From positions 663,501 to 727,500 of the forward strand of contig NZ_OY762999.1 in NCBI RefSeq assembly GCF_963666665.1: a DNA stretch of 64,000 nt. Direction: 5' to 3'. Source of the stretch: Maridesulfovibrio sp. GTDB taxonomy: Bacteria; Desulfobacterota; Desulfovibrionia; Desulfovibrionales; Desulfovibrionaceae. The position numbers and the translations under genes were made by a program. The notes below the pieces were generated by a model that saw only the letters and a program-made list of their open reading frames with translations, was not told the DNA's origin and ran no database searches. Positions 43,972-52,492 of this stretch are shown here, in pieces; within the stretch, counting starts at the first letter, position 1, and every line of letters begins with the position of its first letter.

Positions 43972-44499
43972 ATGCGTAGAATTCTTTTTGCAGTATTGGT
44001 TCTGGTTTTTGCTTTTCAGACCCCGGCGATTGCCGCTCCTCAGAAGATAGCAGTTACTTCCATGGCTAAACTGATCAAAGATTCCGAAATCGGTCAGGAA
44101 GCTCAGCAGAAAATGGAAAAGAAATTTGCGTCTGCAAAGAAACAGCTTGAAGCCAAGCAGAAGGAACTGGAAACCCTGAAGCAGGACCTCCAGAAGCAGA
44201 GTCTCGTTCTTTCCCTCGAAGCAAAGCAGGACAAAGAGCTTGAGTTCAAGCGTAAGGTAAGGGACTTTCAGGATTTGACTCAGGCTACCCAGCGCAAGAT
44301 GCAGATTGAACAGAAAAAGGTTGGAACTCCCGTTCTCGAACTTCTTCAGAAGGTTGTAAACGAATTCGGTAAAAAGAATGGTTATACCGCCATCTACGAC
44401 AAGAAATCCTCCGGTTTTCTCTACGTTGATGAAACTATCGATGTTACCAATCAGCTTATGCTTGAAATGAACCGTGCTTACAGAGCCGGCAAGAAGTAG
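43972..44499 (+). CDS. skp: Periplasmic chaperone Skp/OmpH
   Basis: A 175-residue exported chaperone with a signal peptide (about 1-21, ending IAAP) and a long helical tentacle region rich in Lys, Glu and Gln (about 55-135), followed by KNGYTAIYDKKSSGFLYVD, the usual end of the family. It keeps unfolded outer-membrane proteins soluble on the way to BamA, its upstream neighbour. GGAGTAAG precedes the ATG. Confidence 0.93.
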   Translation: MRRILFAVLVLVFAFQTPAIAAPQKIAVTSMAKLIKDSEIGQEAQQKMEKKFASAKKQLEAKQKELETLKQDLQKQSLVLSLEAKQDKELEFKRKVRDFQDLTQATQRKMQIEQKKVGTPVLELLQKVVNEFGKKNGYTAIYDKKSSGFLYVDETIDVTNQLMLEMNRAYRAGKK

Positions 44500-44505
44500 G
44501 ACCGT

Positions 44506-45534
44506 ATGCTTCTTTCTGAACTTGCAGGTCTTATCGGCCTAAAGATGGCTGGAAAGGATAAGGAAATTTCAGGTCTGAATACCTTGGAATTAGCCGGACC
44601 AACGGAGCTGTCTTTTCTGGCTAATGCTAAGTATGAATCTGCCCTTGCGGTTACTAAGGCCGGTGCGGTTGTACTTGAGGAAAAGTACGCCGATCAGGTT
44701 GAGTCCGCTCTGATCAGCGAGAATCCTTATATGGATTTGGCTAAGGCGATGCATGTATTTGCTCGTCCTCAGGGATGTCTGGAAGGAATCCATGAGTTAG
44801 CCTTTATCCATCCTGACGCGGATGTTGATGACAGCGCAACTGTTTATCCGTTCGCCTTCATAGGTAAAGGAGTAAAAATAGGCCCTAATTGCAAAATTTT
44901 TTCCGGTGTTTATATCGGCGAAGATGTTGTATTGGGACCGGGATGTATAATTTATCCCAATTGTTCAATCATGGCTGGTACAGTTATTGGTACTGGGGGC
45001 ATTGTTCAGCCCGGAGCGGTTCTCGGTGGCGATGGTTTCGGATATGCTCAGGTTTCCGGAAAGCATGTGAAGATTCCCCAGATCGGGACGGTAGAGCTCC
45101 AGGATCAGGTTGAAATCGGAGCTAATGCCTGTGTTGACCGTGCTGCTTTGGACGTTACCAGAATCGGCGCCGGCTCCAAGATTGATAACCTTGTCCAGAT
45201 TGCTCATAACGTAACAACCGGTGAAGATTGCCTTGTTATCTCGCAGTCCGGTGTTGCCGGCAGCACCAAGCTTGGCAAGGGCGTTATTCTTGCTGCACAG
45301 GCCGGTCTTGTTGATAACATCAAGATAGGCGATGGTGCTATTATCGGAGCTCAGGCCGGGGTTACCAATGATGTCCCGGCCGGATTCATGGGTGCCGGTT
45401 CTCCGCTGCTTGAGAAGGGCAATTTCTTGAGATCTTCTATTTACCATCGTAAACTGCCTGATATGGCTAAAAAAATGTCTGTGTTAGAAAAGCGCATAAA
45501 GGCATTGGAAGCAGAATTAAGCAAGGAAGATTAA
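44506..45534 (+). CDS. lpxD: UDP-3-O-acyl-glucosamine N-acyltransferase LpxD
   Basis: A 342-residue acyltransferase of lipid A synthesis. N-terminal uridine-binding domain (about 1-100), then a left-handed beta-helix of hexapeptide repeats and a C-terminal helix (coiled, about 320-340). The catalytic His lies in DNLVQIAHNV. Uses acyl-ACP to N-acylate the product of LpxA/LpxC. Follows skp by six nt. Confidence 0.95.
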   Translation: MLLSELAGLIGLKMAGKDKEISGLNTLELAGPTELSFLANAKYESALAVTKAGAVVLEEKYADQVESALISENPYMDLAKAMHVFARPQGCLEGIHELAFIHPDADVDDSATVYPFAFIGKGVKIGPNCKIFSGVYIGEDVVLGPGCIIYPNCSIMAGTVIGTGGIVQPGAVLGGDGFGYAQVSGKHVKIPQIGTVELQDQVEIGANACVDRAALDVTRIGAGSKIDNLVQIAHNVTTGEDCLVISQSGVAGSTKLGKGVILAAQAGLVDNIKIGDGAIIGAQAGVTNDVPAGFMGAGSPLLEKGNFLRSSIYHRKLPDMAKKMSVLEKRIKALEAELSKED

Positions 45535-45535
45535 A

Positions 45536-46000
45536 GTGAGTAAATCAACTCCTGATGTTATAGATATTAAAAAGATTATGGGGATGCTTCCCCACCGTTA
45601 TCCTTTTTTGCTCGTTGACAGAGTGGAAGAGATCACCCCCGGTGAGTCCATTAGAGCATATAAGAACGTAACCATGAATGAGCCTTTTTTTCAGGGGCAT
45701 TTTCCCGGTCTTCCGGTAATGCCCGGTGTGCTCATTGTGGAAGCTCTGGCTCAGGCTGGTGGAATCATTGTCCTCAGCACAGATGAAATTGATACCGAGG
45801 ACAAGGTTTTCCTGTTCACCGGAATCAATAAGGTAAAATTCCGCAGGCCTGTTGTGCCCGGGGACAAACTTGTGCTCGAAATCAGCGATGTAAAACGCAA
45901 AATGCACATTTGGAAAATGAAATGTGTTGCAACTGTTGATGGTGAAGTCGCCGCTCAGGGTGAAGTTTCCGCAGCTATTGTAGACAAGGAGTCCATGTAG
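45536..46000 (+). CDS. fabZ: 3-hydroxyacyl-ACP dehydratase FabZ
   Basis: A 154-residue hot-dog-fold dehydratase. Catalytic His in GHFPGLPVMPGVL and Glu in IVEALAQ are present, with PHRYPFLLVDRV at the N-terminus. It diverts 3-hydroxyacyl-ACP to membrane lipids, in balance with lipid A synthesis. The start is GTG directly after the lpxD stop with AAGGAAG before it. Confidence 0.95.
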   Translation: MSKSTPDVIDIKKIMGMLPHRYPFLLVDRVEEITPGESIRAYKNVTMNEPFFQGHFPGLPVMPGVLIVEALAQAGGIIVLSTDEIDTEDKVFLFTGINKVKFRRPVVPGDKLVLEISDVKRKMHIWKMKCVATVDGEVAAQGEVSAAIVDKESM

Positions 46001-46803
46001 TGGCTACTGAAATTCATCCCACAGCCATCGTTGATTCTGGTGCGCAGCTGGGAGATAATGTTAAGATCGGTCCTTTCTGTATTATTGAAGGGAACACCAT
46101 TATCGGTGATAACTGCACTCTTGACGCGAATGTTCAGATCAAGTCATTTTCCCGTATGGGAAATGGGAACACCCTTGACAGCGGTGTAGTTGTCGGCGGT
46201 CTGCCCCAACACCTCGGATTTAAAGGTGAGGATACATGGGTAGAAATAGGCGATAACAACATTTTTCGTGAATATGCTACAATCCACCGCGCAACCGGTG
46301 TTTCTATCGGCCGTGAAAGTACTGTCATCGGCAGTAACTGCATGCTTATGGCATATACCCACGTTGCCCATGACTGCGTACTGGGTGACCATGTAATCAT
46401 GGCCAGTTCAGCTAACCTTGCCGGACACATTGATGTCGGTAACTACGTTACCATCGGTGGTATGTCCGGGGTTCATCAATTCGTTCGTATTGGTGATTAT
46501 GCTTTCGTGGGTGCCATGTCCGGTTTTGGGCAGGATATTCCCCCGTACATGATTGCAACCGGCGTTCGCGGTGCCTTGCAAGGTCCGAACTCTATCGGAC
46601 TGAGAAGAAACGGTTTCACTGCCAAGACTTGTAATGCTCTTAAAAAGGCATATAAGCTTATTTTCCGGTCGGAAATGCCCCGGAAGGATGCTTTGGTTGC
46701 TGCTGAAGAGCAGTTTGCTGATATTCCGGAAGTATTAAACCTCGTTGAATTTATTCGTGCCAGCAAAAGGGGAGTCACCTCCGCCGGGCACGGTTCTAAA
46801 TAG
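46000..46803 (+). CDS. lpxA: UDP-GlcNAc acyltransferase LpxA
   Basis: A 267-residue beta-helix acyltransferase, first enzyme of lipid A synthesis. The catalytic His is in MAYTHVAHDC and the FGQDIPPYMIATGVRG segment is conserved; the C-terminal helical domain is complete. The start is GTG (46000), overlapping the last base of the fabZ stop, with AAGGAG nine nt upstream. Confidence 0.95.
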   Translation: MATEIHPTAIVDSGAQLGDNVKIGPFCIIEGNTIIGDNCTLDANVQIKSFSRMGNGNTLDSGVVVGGLPQHLGFKGEDTWVEIGDNNIFREYATIHRATGVSIGRESTVIGSNCMLMAYTHVAHDCVLGDHVIMASSANLAGHIDVGNYVTIGGMSGVHQFVRIGDYAFVGAMSGFGQDIPPYMIATGVRGALQGPNSIGLRRNGFTAKTCNALKKAYKLIFRSEMPRKDALVAAEEQFADIPEVLNLVEFIRASKRGVTSAGHGSK

Positions 46804-46804
46804 T

Positions 46805-47644
46805 ATGACAAATAATACTGAGACAATTGGTCTTATTGCCGGGGGGGGACAATTCCCCCTCTTGGTTGCAAAAGGAGCCGCAGCACAGGGAAATCGTGTT
46901 GTGGCTGTTTTTTTTAAAGGTCATTCAAATTTTGAAGTCAGTGAGTATACGGATGCCTCCGTTGAGCTTAAGCTTGGTCAACTTAACAAGTTGATTTCCT
47001 TCTTCAAGCAGAATGGAGTCAGCAAGGTGGTTATGGCCGGGACCATTAACAAGCCAAAGGCTCTTGATATCCGCCCTGACTTCCGAGCCGCCAAGCTGCT
47101 TTTCAAGCTTGCTACCAAAGGTGATGATGTTCTGCTCAGGGCCATTGCCGGTGAGTTCGAAACTGAAGGAATGGAAGTGGTCGGTCCTCATGAATATGCG
47201 CCTGATTTGCTTACTCCGGCTGGTTTTTTGACTAAGCGCAAGCCTAATGATGTTGAGCGTGGTGATCTTGTCTTTGGATGGAAGATTGCCCGAGAACTGG
47301 GCAGGCTTGATATCGGTCAGTGTGTTGTCGTTCGGGAAGGAATTGTGGCTGCTGTTGAAGCTATTGAAGGGACTGATGCCGCAGTTAAGCGTGGATGCGA
47401 GCTTGGCGGGAAAGGCTGCTGCATAGTCAAAGTTTTCAAGCCCGGTCAGGAAAAGCGGGTAGATATGCCCTCAATCGGCCTTAAAACCATTCAAGGGATG
47501 AAAGAGCTTGGAGCTACCTGTTTGGGAGTTGAAGCTGGTAAAAGTCTTTTTTTCGATCTCGAAGAATCCGTTAGGTTTGCCGAGAAGCATGGAATTACCA
47601 TTGTAGGGTTGAATCAGGACTTGATTGATAAAGAATTATCTTAA
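46805..47644 (+). CDS. lpxI: UDP-2,3-diacylglucosamine pyrophosphatase LpxI
   Basis: A 279-residue LpxI (DUF1009) protein that cleaves UDP-diacylglucosamine to lipid X, replacing LpxH in many non-enteric bacteria. Motifs: GLIAGGGQFPLLVAKGA at the N-terminus, VVVREGIVAAVEAIEGTDAA and CLGVEAGKSLFFD at the end. The ATG at 46805 is one base after the lpxA stop; an earlier in-frame ATG lies inside lpxA. Last gene of the envelope operon. Confidence 0.94.
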   Translation: MTNNTETIGLIAGGGQFPLLVAKGAAAQGNRVVAVFFKGHSNFEVSEYTDASVELKLGQLNKLISFFKQNGVSKVVMAGTINKPKALDIRPDFRAAKLLFKLATKGDDVLLRAIAGEFETEGMEVVGPHEYAPDLLTPAGFLTKRKPNDVERGDLVFGWKIARELGRLDIGQCVVVREGIVAAVEAIEGTDAAVKRGCELGGKGCCIVKVFKPGQEKRVDMPSIGLKTIQGMKELGATCLGVEAGKSLFFDLEESVRFAEKHGITIVGLNQDLIDKELS

Positions 47645-47715
47645 GAATCATTGAACTCCTCTTTTTATCTATTATTATCTAAGGATAAGGTGGATATTGG
47701 GAGGAGTTTTTGGTT

Positions 47716-48588
47716 ATGTTGTCTGATAAGCGTCTATCGATCATTATTTCATTGATTTTATATGTTTTGGGCCTTGCCGCAAAAGTTCAGGCCAAAAGCG
47801 ATGTGTACTGGCCTTACTTTAATCTTCCTCCCCTTAGCATTTCTCATGAAGATGGGCATTTTACAGGAATAGGTCCGGAGCTTGGTGTCCTGTTGCAATC
47901 GCAGATGCCTGAATACGGACACCAGATAATTGCCGCTTCACCACTTAAAATTTTTCAGTCTGTTCGGGAAGGCCGCAACTGGATTCTCAGCGGAGTTCTT
48001 AAAACTCCATCACGCGAAGACAATCTTTATTACTCTAAGTTACCCTGCCGGATGACGTGGACTATATTGGCTGTTATCCGAAAAGGAGACAGCGAGTATC
48101 TCGACTCTAAAGGTCAATTCAGGGCTGAAGCTGCCTTAAGTGATTCCAAATACCGATTTGGTTATGTAAAAGGGATTGATTACGGTGATTTGGAGAGTCT
48201 GGTTTTCAATCATATTCACAGCCAAGGGCGGGCTTTTTCTTCAAATGATTTTGATAAATTGATGCAATTGCTGATTCTAGAGAGGATAGATTTCTTTTTT
48301 GCCGGACCTATGATTGCTGATTTTATTTTGCGGGATTCCAATCTCTCGGATCAGATAGACATTGTGCCTTGTCTGGAGATCCCGGTTAAACCAATTTATG
48401 GTTACTACGCCGTTCCCAAGACAGAGTGGGGGCGTAAGGTCATAGCTGAAATAGATTCTACTTTAGAGAGTGTTATCCGATCCGGTGAGCACAGAAAAAT
48501 ATTACAGCGATGGACTCCGAAGCAGTTCAATGCATTTTTCGACCGGGATTACAAGGCCGGGTTTGAAGATGCCCTGATTAATAAATAA
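47716..48588 (+). CDS. Extracytoplasmic solute-binding-like protein (orphan)
   Basis: A 290-residue exported protein with a signal peptide (about 1-27, ending VQAK) and a family 3 solute-binding fold: VYWPYFNLPPLSISHEDGHFTGIGPELG at the mature start resembles a divergent group in sulfate reducers and Pseudomonas with a TIGR02285-like pattern. No permease nearby. The ATG at 47716 has GAGGAG upstream; a TTG at 47710 is too close to that site. A second such orphan lies at 36109. Confidence 0.78.
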   Translation: MLSDKRLSIIISLILYVLGLAAKVQAKSDVYWPYFNLPPLSISHEDGHFTGIGPELGVLLQSQMPEYGHQIIAASPLKIFQSVREGRNWILSGVLKTPSREDNLYYSKLPCRMTWTILAVIRKGDSEYLDSKGQFRAEAALSDSKYRFGYVKGIDYGDLESLVFNHIHSQGRAFSSNDFDKLMQLLILERIDFFFAGPMIADFILRDSNLSDQIDIVPCLEIPVKPIYGYYAVPKTEWGRKVIAEIDSTLESVIRSGEHRKILQRWTPKQFNAFFDRDYKAGFEDALINK

Positions 48589-48590
48589 AA

Positions 48591-48624
48591 AAGGCACCGT
48601 CGTTAACATAGACGGTGCCTTTTC
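48591..48624. terminator. Bidirectional terminator
   Basis: 11-bp stem AAGGCACCGTC/GACGGTGCCTT, A-run to the left and TTTT to the right, between convergent genes. Confidence 0.9.
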
Positions 48625-48627
48625 TTA

Positions 48628-48873
48628 TTAAGCTTTGCCGCAACAGGAGCCGGGAACGCATCCTTTAGAGGAAGGGTTGGCTCCGCAACATCCGGTCCCT
48701 GCTGAATCAGGTTTGTTCGGAGTATCCTTACCTGTCAGGGATGATGTTGACGACATAAGTTTTTCTCCGGTATCTTTCCCACAGGAAGGGCATGGGCCGG
48801 GAGTACTTCCTGCACTGGCAATCTCTTCGTAAACAGCACCGCATTCACGGCATTTGTATTCGTAAATAGGCAT
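48628..48873 (-). CDS. FmdB-type zinc-ribbon protein
   Basis: An 81-residue protein of the FmdB family. CRECG and CPSCG form a zinc ribbon (about 8-34); the C-terminal tail adds a Cys-rich run (GCCGANP ... SCCGKA) that could bind further metal. FmdB proteins are small regulators or metal carriers of uncertain role. It is the last gene of the Fe-S ATPase operon, 9 nt after the CGGC gene. Confidence 0.85.
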   Translation of the reverse strand: MPIYEYKCRECGAVYEEIASAGSTPGPCPSCGKDTGEKLMSSTSSLTGKDTPNKPDSAGTGCCGANPSSKGCVPGSCCGKA

Positions 48874-48882
48874 ATTCTGGAT

Positions 48883-49254
48883 TTATTCGGCGAAAATGTT
48901 TTCGGGAATGTAGGGATGTGTGCCTTCAATGACCTCACATCCTGCCTTTGATTTAATTTTTTTGAGTAGTACGTCCTTGTGAGGACAGTGCATGGTTATG
49001 CAAGGGGCAACAAAAACCTTGTTAGGGATTTCTCCCATAGGAGCATTCCATAGTTTTATGTTGGCCATTCTTGTCACAATTCCTGATCCCGGACAACCTC
49101 CACAGCCTACAATTGCAGTAAGCTCTGCATCATCTGCGCAATTGGCAAATTCTCCGGCACGTCGGTTAAAGCCCACCATACAACGTGAGCATCCAGTACA
49201 AACATCATCCATTGCCTGACTGCATCCAAGAATGAGGATCTTTTCCTTACCCAT
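48883..49254 (-). CDS. CGGC-domain protein
   Basis: A 123-residue protein with many conserved Cys: CSQAMDDVCTGCSRC at the N-terminus, VGCGGCPG (the naming CGGC motif, near 50-56) and PCITMHCPHK. This domain is thought to bind metal or Fe-S; no activity is known to me. It lies 12 nt after a MinD-like ATPase and before an FmdB protein, which supports a metallocluster role. Confidence 0.85.
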   Translation of the reverse strand: MGKEKILILGCSQAMDDVCTGCSRCMVGFNRRAGEFANCADDAELTAIVGCGGCPGSGIVTRMANIKLWNAPMGEIPNKVFVAPCITMHCPHKDVLLKKIKSKAGCEVIEGTHPYIPENIFAE

Positions 49255-49266
49255 GCTTACTCTCCT

Positions 49267-50124
49267 TTAAAGGTTTGCTTCCATTTTATTCCAGATCGTT
49301 TCAATTTTTTTTCCCAAGCCGTCCGGATCATATTCAACTACAGATTGTCCAGCCAACTGGGCTTTTGAAAAAATTGTGTCGTAGGGCAGTTCGCCAGCCA
49401 GAAGAATTTCTTTTTCAGCGCAGAAGGATTTAATTTCATTCTCCTGATCGGCGTTGATTCCGCATTTATTGATGATAGCCATGGATGGAATTCTAAAATG
49501 CTCAGTCAACTTGTGAACCCTTTTCAGGTCATGCACTGCGGAAATGGTCGGTTCTGCCACAAATACGGCTAAATCTGCGTTGGTCAGAGAGGCGATTACC
49601 GGACAACCGACGCCGGGAGAACCGTCAACCAGCACCAGTTCGGCACCAAGTTCTTCACCTATTTCTGCGGAAGCATTGCGGACAGTGGTAACCAGCTTAC
49701 CGGAATTTTCTTCACCTATGCCCAGCTCGGCATGGATCATCTGTCCGAAGCGGGTTTCAGAACGGAACCACTGACCGCAGAGTCTGGGAGAAGTTGAGAC
49801 CGCTTCAACAGGACAGACATATGAACAGACTCCGCACCCTTCACATTTTTCAGACATTACGGTGAAGTCTGCGGATATGGCATCGAATTTACAATGTTCG
49901 GCACAGAGACCGCATTGAGTGCAGAGCTCGGGGTTTATCTCCGGGCGTTCGCCGCTGAAAAAGTCGTGTGTATCCCTGATCTCAGGGTGCAGGATCAGAT
50001 GCAGGTCGGCTGCATCAACATCACAGTCCGCGAGGACTTTCTTGGGACCGAGTGAAGCAAGGCCGGATACTACGCTGGTTTTTCCGGTACCGCCTTTTCC
50101 GCTGATAACTACTAATTGTTTCAT
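49267..50124 (-). CDS. MinD/Mrp-like ATPase with ferredoxin insert (second copy)
   Basis: A 285-residue deviant Walker ATPase: GKGGTGKTS near 9-17, switch regions DCDVDAADLH and LVDGSPGVGCPV. Between them (about 60-112) is a two-cluster ferredoxin insert, CTQCGLCAEHC and CEGCGVCSYVCP. In Desulfovibrio such pairs belong to the Orp complex and its relatives in assembling or binding Mo/Cu or Fe-S centres. It starts one base after the stop of its paralogue. Confidence 0.9.
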   Translation of the reverse strand: MKQLVVISGKGGTGKTSVVSGLASLGPKKVLADCDVDAADLHLILHPEIRDTHDFFSGERPEINPELCTQCGLCAEHCKFDAISADFTVMSEKCEGCGVCSYVCPVEAVSTSPRLCGQWFRSETRFGQMIHAELGIGEENSGKLVTTVRNASAEIGEELGAELVLVDGSPGVGCPVIASLTNADLAVFVAEPTISAVHDLKRVHKLTEHFRIPSMAIINKCGINADQENEIKSFCAEKEILLAGELPYDTIFSKAQLAGQSVVEYDPDGLGKKIETIWNKMEANL

Positions 50125-50125
50125 T

Positions 50126-50986
50126 CTATTGTGCTCCGCTCACTTGTTCTTGGATGGAAGACCAGATTTTTGCGAATTCATCTTTGAATCCGGGAATGTT
50201 TTCGTAGAGCAGATCGCCCTTTGAATAACTGGAAGCGGCTTCACGGCTGTGCGGCAGGGAGCCGAGCAGGGGGACTTTTTTTTCTGCAAGATATTTTTCC
50301 ACCCGGTCATCACCCATTCCGGCACGGTTGATAACTACCCCGCAGGGCATGTTCAGGGTCTGCATCAGCTGCACTGCCAAATTAAGGTCATGCAGCCCGA
50401 ATGGCGTGGGTTCAGTTACGAGCACTACAAAATCAGTGTCATCAATGGATTCCACCACCGGACAGGATGTTCCGGGGGGGCAATCCAGAATGTTCACCTC
50501 TGCCCGGGGGGATATTTTCTTAACTGCCTTGATCAGAGGAGGAGACATTGCTTCACCGATGCGCAGTAAGCCCCTTGTAAAATCGATATTACCGGCTTTG
50601 CCTGTGGAAGTTGTTCCGATGAGACGTTTGCCTTCACTGATGGCATCTGCTGGGCAGGCCAGTTCGCATAGTCCGCAGCCGTGGCATAGTTCAGAAAAGC
50701 TGAGTACGGAATTAACCATCCAGATGAGTGATTTAAAACGACAGAGTTCAATGCATTTCCTGCACGATTCTCCGATGCATTTATCTTCATCAATAGCCGG
50801 AACAGGCAGGAATTCATCTCTTTCGTCACTGAGATCCGGGTTCAGGAAAAAGTGGGCATTGGGTTCTTCAACATCGCAGTCGGTGAAACTTACACTTTTA
50901 CCCATGGAGTCAAGGTAGGCGGCAAAATTGACGGCAACAGTGGTTTTACCTGTGCCGCCCTTGCCGCTGGCAATTGCTATCTTCAT
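50126..50986 (-). CDS. MinD/Mrp-like ATPase with ferredoxin insert (first copy)
   Basis: A 286-residue paralogue of the following gene with the same plan: GKGGTGKTT, DCDVEEPNAH, ferredoxin insert with CIGESCRKCIELC (one spacing unusually long, C-x4-C) and CHGCGLCELACP, then LDCPPGTSCPV. The two are likely to form a heterodimer. A hairpin separates it from the DUF5320 gene upstream. Confidence 0.9.
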   Translation of the reverse strand: MKIAIASGKGGTGKTTVAVNFAAYLDSMGKSVSFTDCDVEEPNAHFFLNPDLSDERDEFLPVPAIDEDKCIGESCRKCIELCRFKSLIWMVNSVLSFSELCHGCGLCELACPADAISEGKRLIGTTSTGKAGNIDFTRGLLRIGEAMSPPLIKAVKKISPRAEVNILDCPPGTSCPVVESIDDTDFVVLVTEPTPFGLHDLNLAVQLMQTLNMPCGVVINRAGMGDDRVEKYLAEKKVPLLGSLPHSREAASSYSKGDLLYENIPGFKDEFAKIWSSIQEQVSGAQ

Positions 50987-51001
50987 ATCAGGTCCTTAAA
51001 A

Positions 51002-51030
51002 ATGGTTCCAAGATCAAATCTTGGAACCAT
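51002..51030 (-). other. Hairpin between the DUF5320 gene and the MinD pair
   Basis: 13-bp perfect stem with a 3-nt loop. On the minus strand it is followed by TTTTTAAGGA, so it could act as partial terminator just before the ribosome site of the next gene. Confidence 0.7.
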
Positions 51031-51033
51031 TAA

Positions 51034-51342
51034 TTATTTATTCATTTCAGCTCTAAGTCTTTGGTTTTCGGCTTCAAGGTCGGCGATACGTCTTTCAAGA
51101 TCGTTTGCATACCGGTCAGTCTCGAATTGCTGATTCTGCATTCGCCCGCAGGAACCGTCGCGGCGTCTTAAGCCGAGCCCCTGTCCGCGTCCGACACCCA
51201 TGCCTTGTCCCATTCCGGGGCCCATGTTGTTGGCATTCTGCCTGAAGCCTGCGCCTCTTCCTCTGGACATTCCGGCTCCGCAAGGACCCTGGCCCCGACC
51301 GGCCCTTTGGGAGCTATTGTTATTTCTGTTGGTAAATGGCAT
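51034..51342 (-). CDS. DUF5320-type Gly/Arg-rich protein with coiled coil
   Basis: A 102-residue protein: a low-complexity N-half rich in Gly, Arg, Met and Asn (GMGQGMGVGRGQGLGLRRRDG) followed by a C-terminal coiled coil (about 74-102). This is the layout of DUF5320 proteins that stand next to MinD-type Fe-S ATPases and dinitrogenase cofactor (NifX-like) proteins. First gene of the operon DUF5320-MinD-MinD-CGGC-FmdB. Function unknown. Confidence 0.82.
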   Translation of the reverse strand: MPFTNRNNNSSQRAGRGQGPCGAGMSRGRGAGFRQNANNMGPGMGQGMGVGRGQGLGLRRRDGSCGRMQNQQFETDRYANDLERRIADLEAENQRLRAEMNK

Positions 51343-51538
51343 TGTTTGCTCCTCTGTTTAAGTTGTTGTCACTTTGATATAAGCAACAGCCGTGCCTTGG
51401 TAGTAAGTATCATAAATTCAGTATCTTATTGCATGGCGTAAATGTTTTCATGTTGATGTACGGGCTAAAAACAGGCCCTTTTTTCTCGCTAGTGGAATCA
51501 AAATTAGCCCAGCTCTTTTAGGTTGGGAAAGGTATAGT

Positions 51539-52390
51539 ATGAGAACTCATTTGGATTGCCTGCCATGCTTTTTGAAAATGGCTCTTGCGGGGATCAGGGA
51601 AACCTGTCCCGGTCGGGAAGATATTCATGAAAAAGTTGTAAAGCATTGGGCGGCCGGTTTTGCCTCTGCTGATTTGAGTGAATCTCCTCCCTCTCTGGCC
51701 GGGCGGCTTTTTCGGGAGGTTGCAGATTATGTTGGCGAGATTGATATTTTTAAAATCCAGAAGGAAGAAGCCAACAAGCGTGTTTTAGAGCTTTTGCCGG
51801 AAGTAAAGAATAAGGTTCAAGCCAGTGATGACCCGTTGCTGGCGGCTATGGGCGTGTCCATTATCGGCAACTACATGGATTGTGCAGTCATGGGTGAATA
51901 TGACTGGGAAGCTGAGCTTGAAAACCTTGAGCATGGCCTCGATCATGATGCTTTCAGTAAGTTTGTCCATGAAGTACGCGAGCATAAATCGTTGCTGGTA
52001 CTTGGTGATAATGCCGGGGAAATCGGGCTGGATACAATTTTGACTGGATTGTTGCGAGATGAAGGTGTTGACGTAACATATGCTGTGCGAGGTAAGAATA
52101 TTCTCAATGATGCCACTGTGGTAGATGCAAAAGTTGTTGGCATGACTGATTTATGCGAAGTGGTTACTTCCGGTGTGGATACTCCCGGAACAGTGCTTAA
52201 CCGTTGCAGTCCAGAATTCCTTGTCCGTCTTGATGAATCGCCTGTGGTGCTCAGTAAAGGGCAGGGTAATTTCGAATCCCTTTGGGGTGTCAGGCCGGAT
52301 GTTTACTATGCTTTCAAAGTAAAGTGTCCGGTTGTGGCTGATGTGACCGGGCATCCCATGAAGACTTCATTGTTCTGTCAGGAAAAGTAA
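51539..52390 (+). CDS. DUF89 metal-dependent phosphatase
   Basis: A 283-residue protein of the DUF89/ARMT1 family, metal-dependent phosphatases that clear damaged or surplus phosphometabolites. Seen: the N-terminal LDCLPCFLK motif typical of the AF1104-like group, LGDNAGEIGLD with the catalytic Asp-Asn, and VRGKNILNDAT. The exact substrate is unknown. GGGAAAGG precedes the ATG. Divergent from the Fe-S ATPase operon; possibly monocistronic. Confidence 0.85.
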   Translation: MRTHLDCLPCFLKMALAGIRETCPGREDIHEKVVKHWAAGFASADLSESPPSLAGRLFREVADYVGEIDIFKIQKEEANKRVLELLPEVKNKVQASDDPLLAAMGVSIIGNYMDCAVMGEYDWEAELENLEHGLDHDAFSKFVHEVREHKSLLVLGDNAGEIGLDTILTGLLRDEGVDVTYAVRGKNILNDATVVDAKVVGMTDLCEVVTSGVDTPGTVLNRCSPEFLVRLDESPVVLSKGQGNFESLWGVRPDVYYAFKVKCPVVADVTGHPMKTSLFCQEK

Positions 52391-52492
52391 TTTAGGCAGG
52401 GTAATCTGTTTCTCTGGAATTCCCTTACCTTTTCCCGGTTAATAACGTAATAGTTTGTGGGCGGGGTAATTTTTTATATACGGGTGCTGGCA

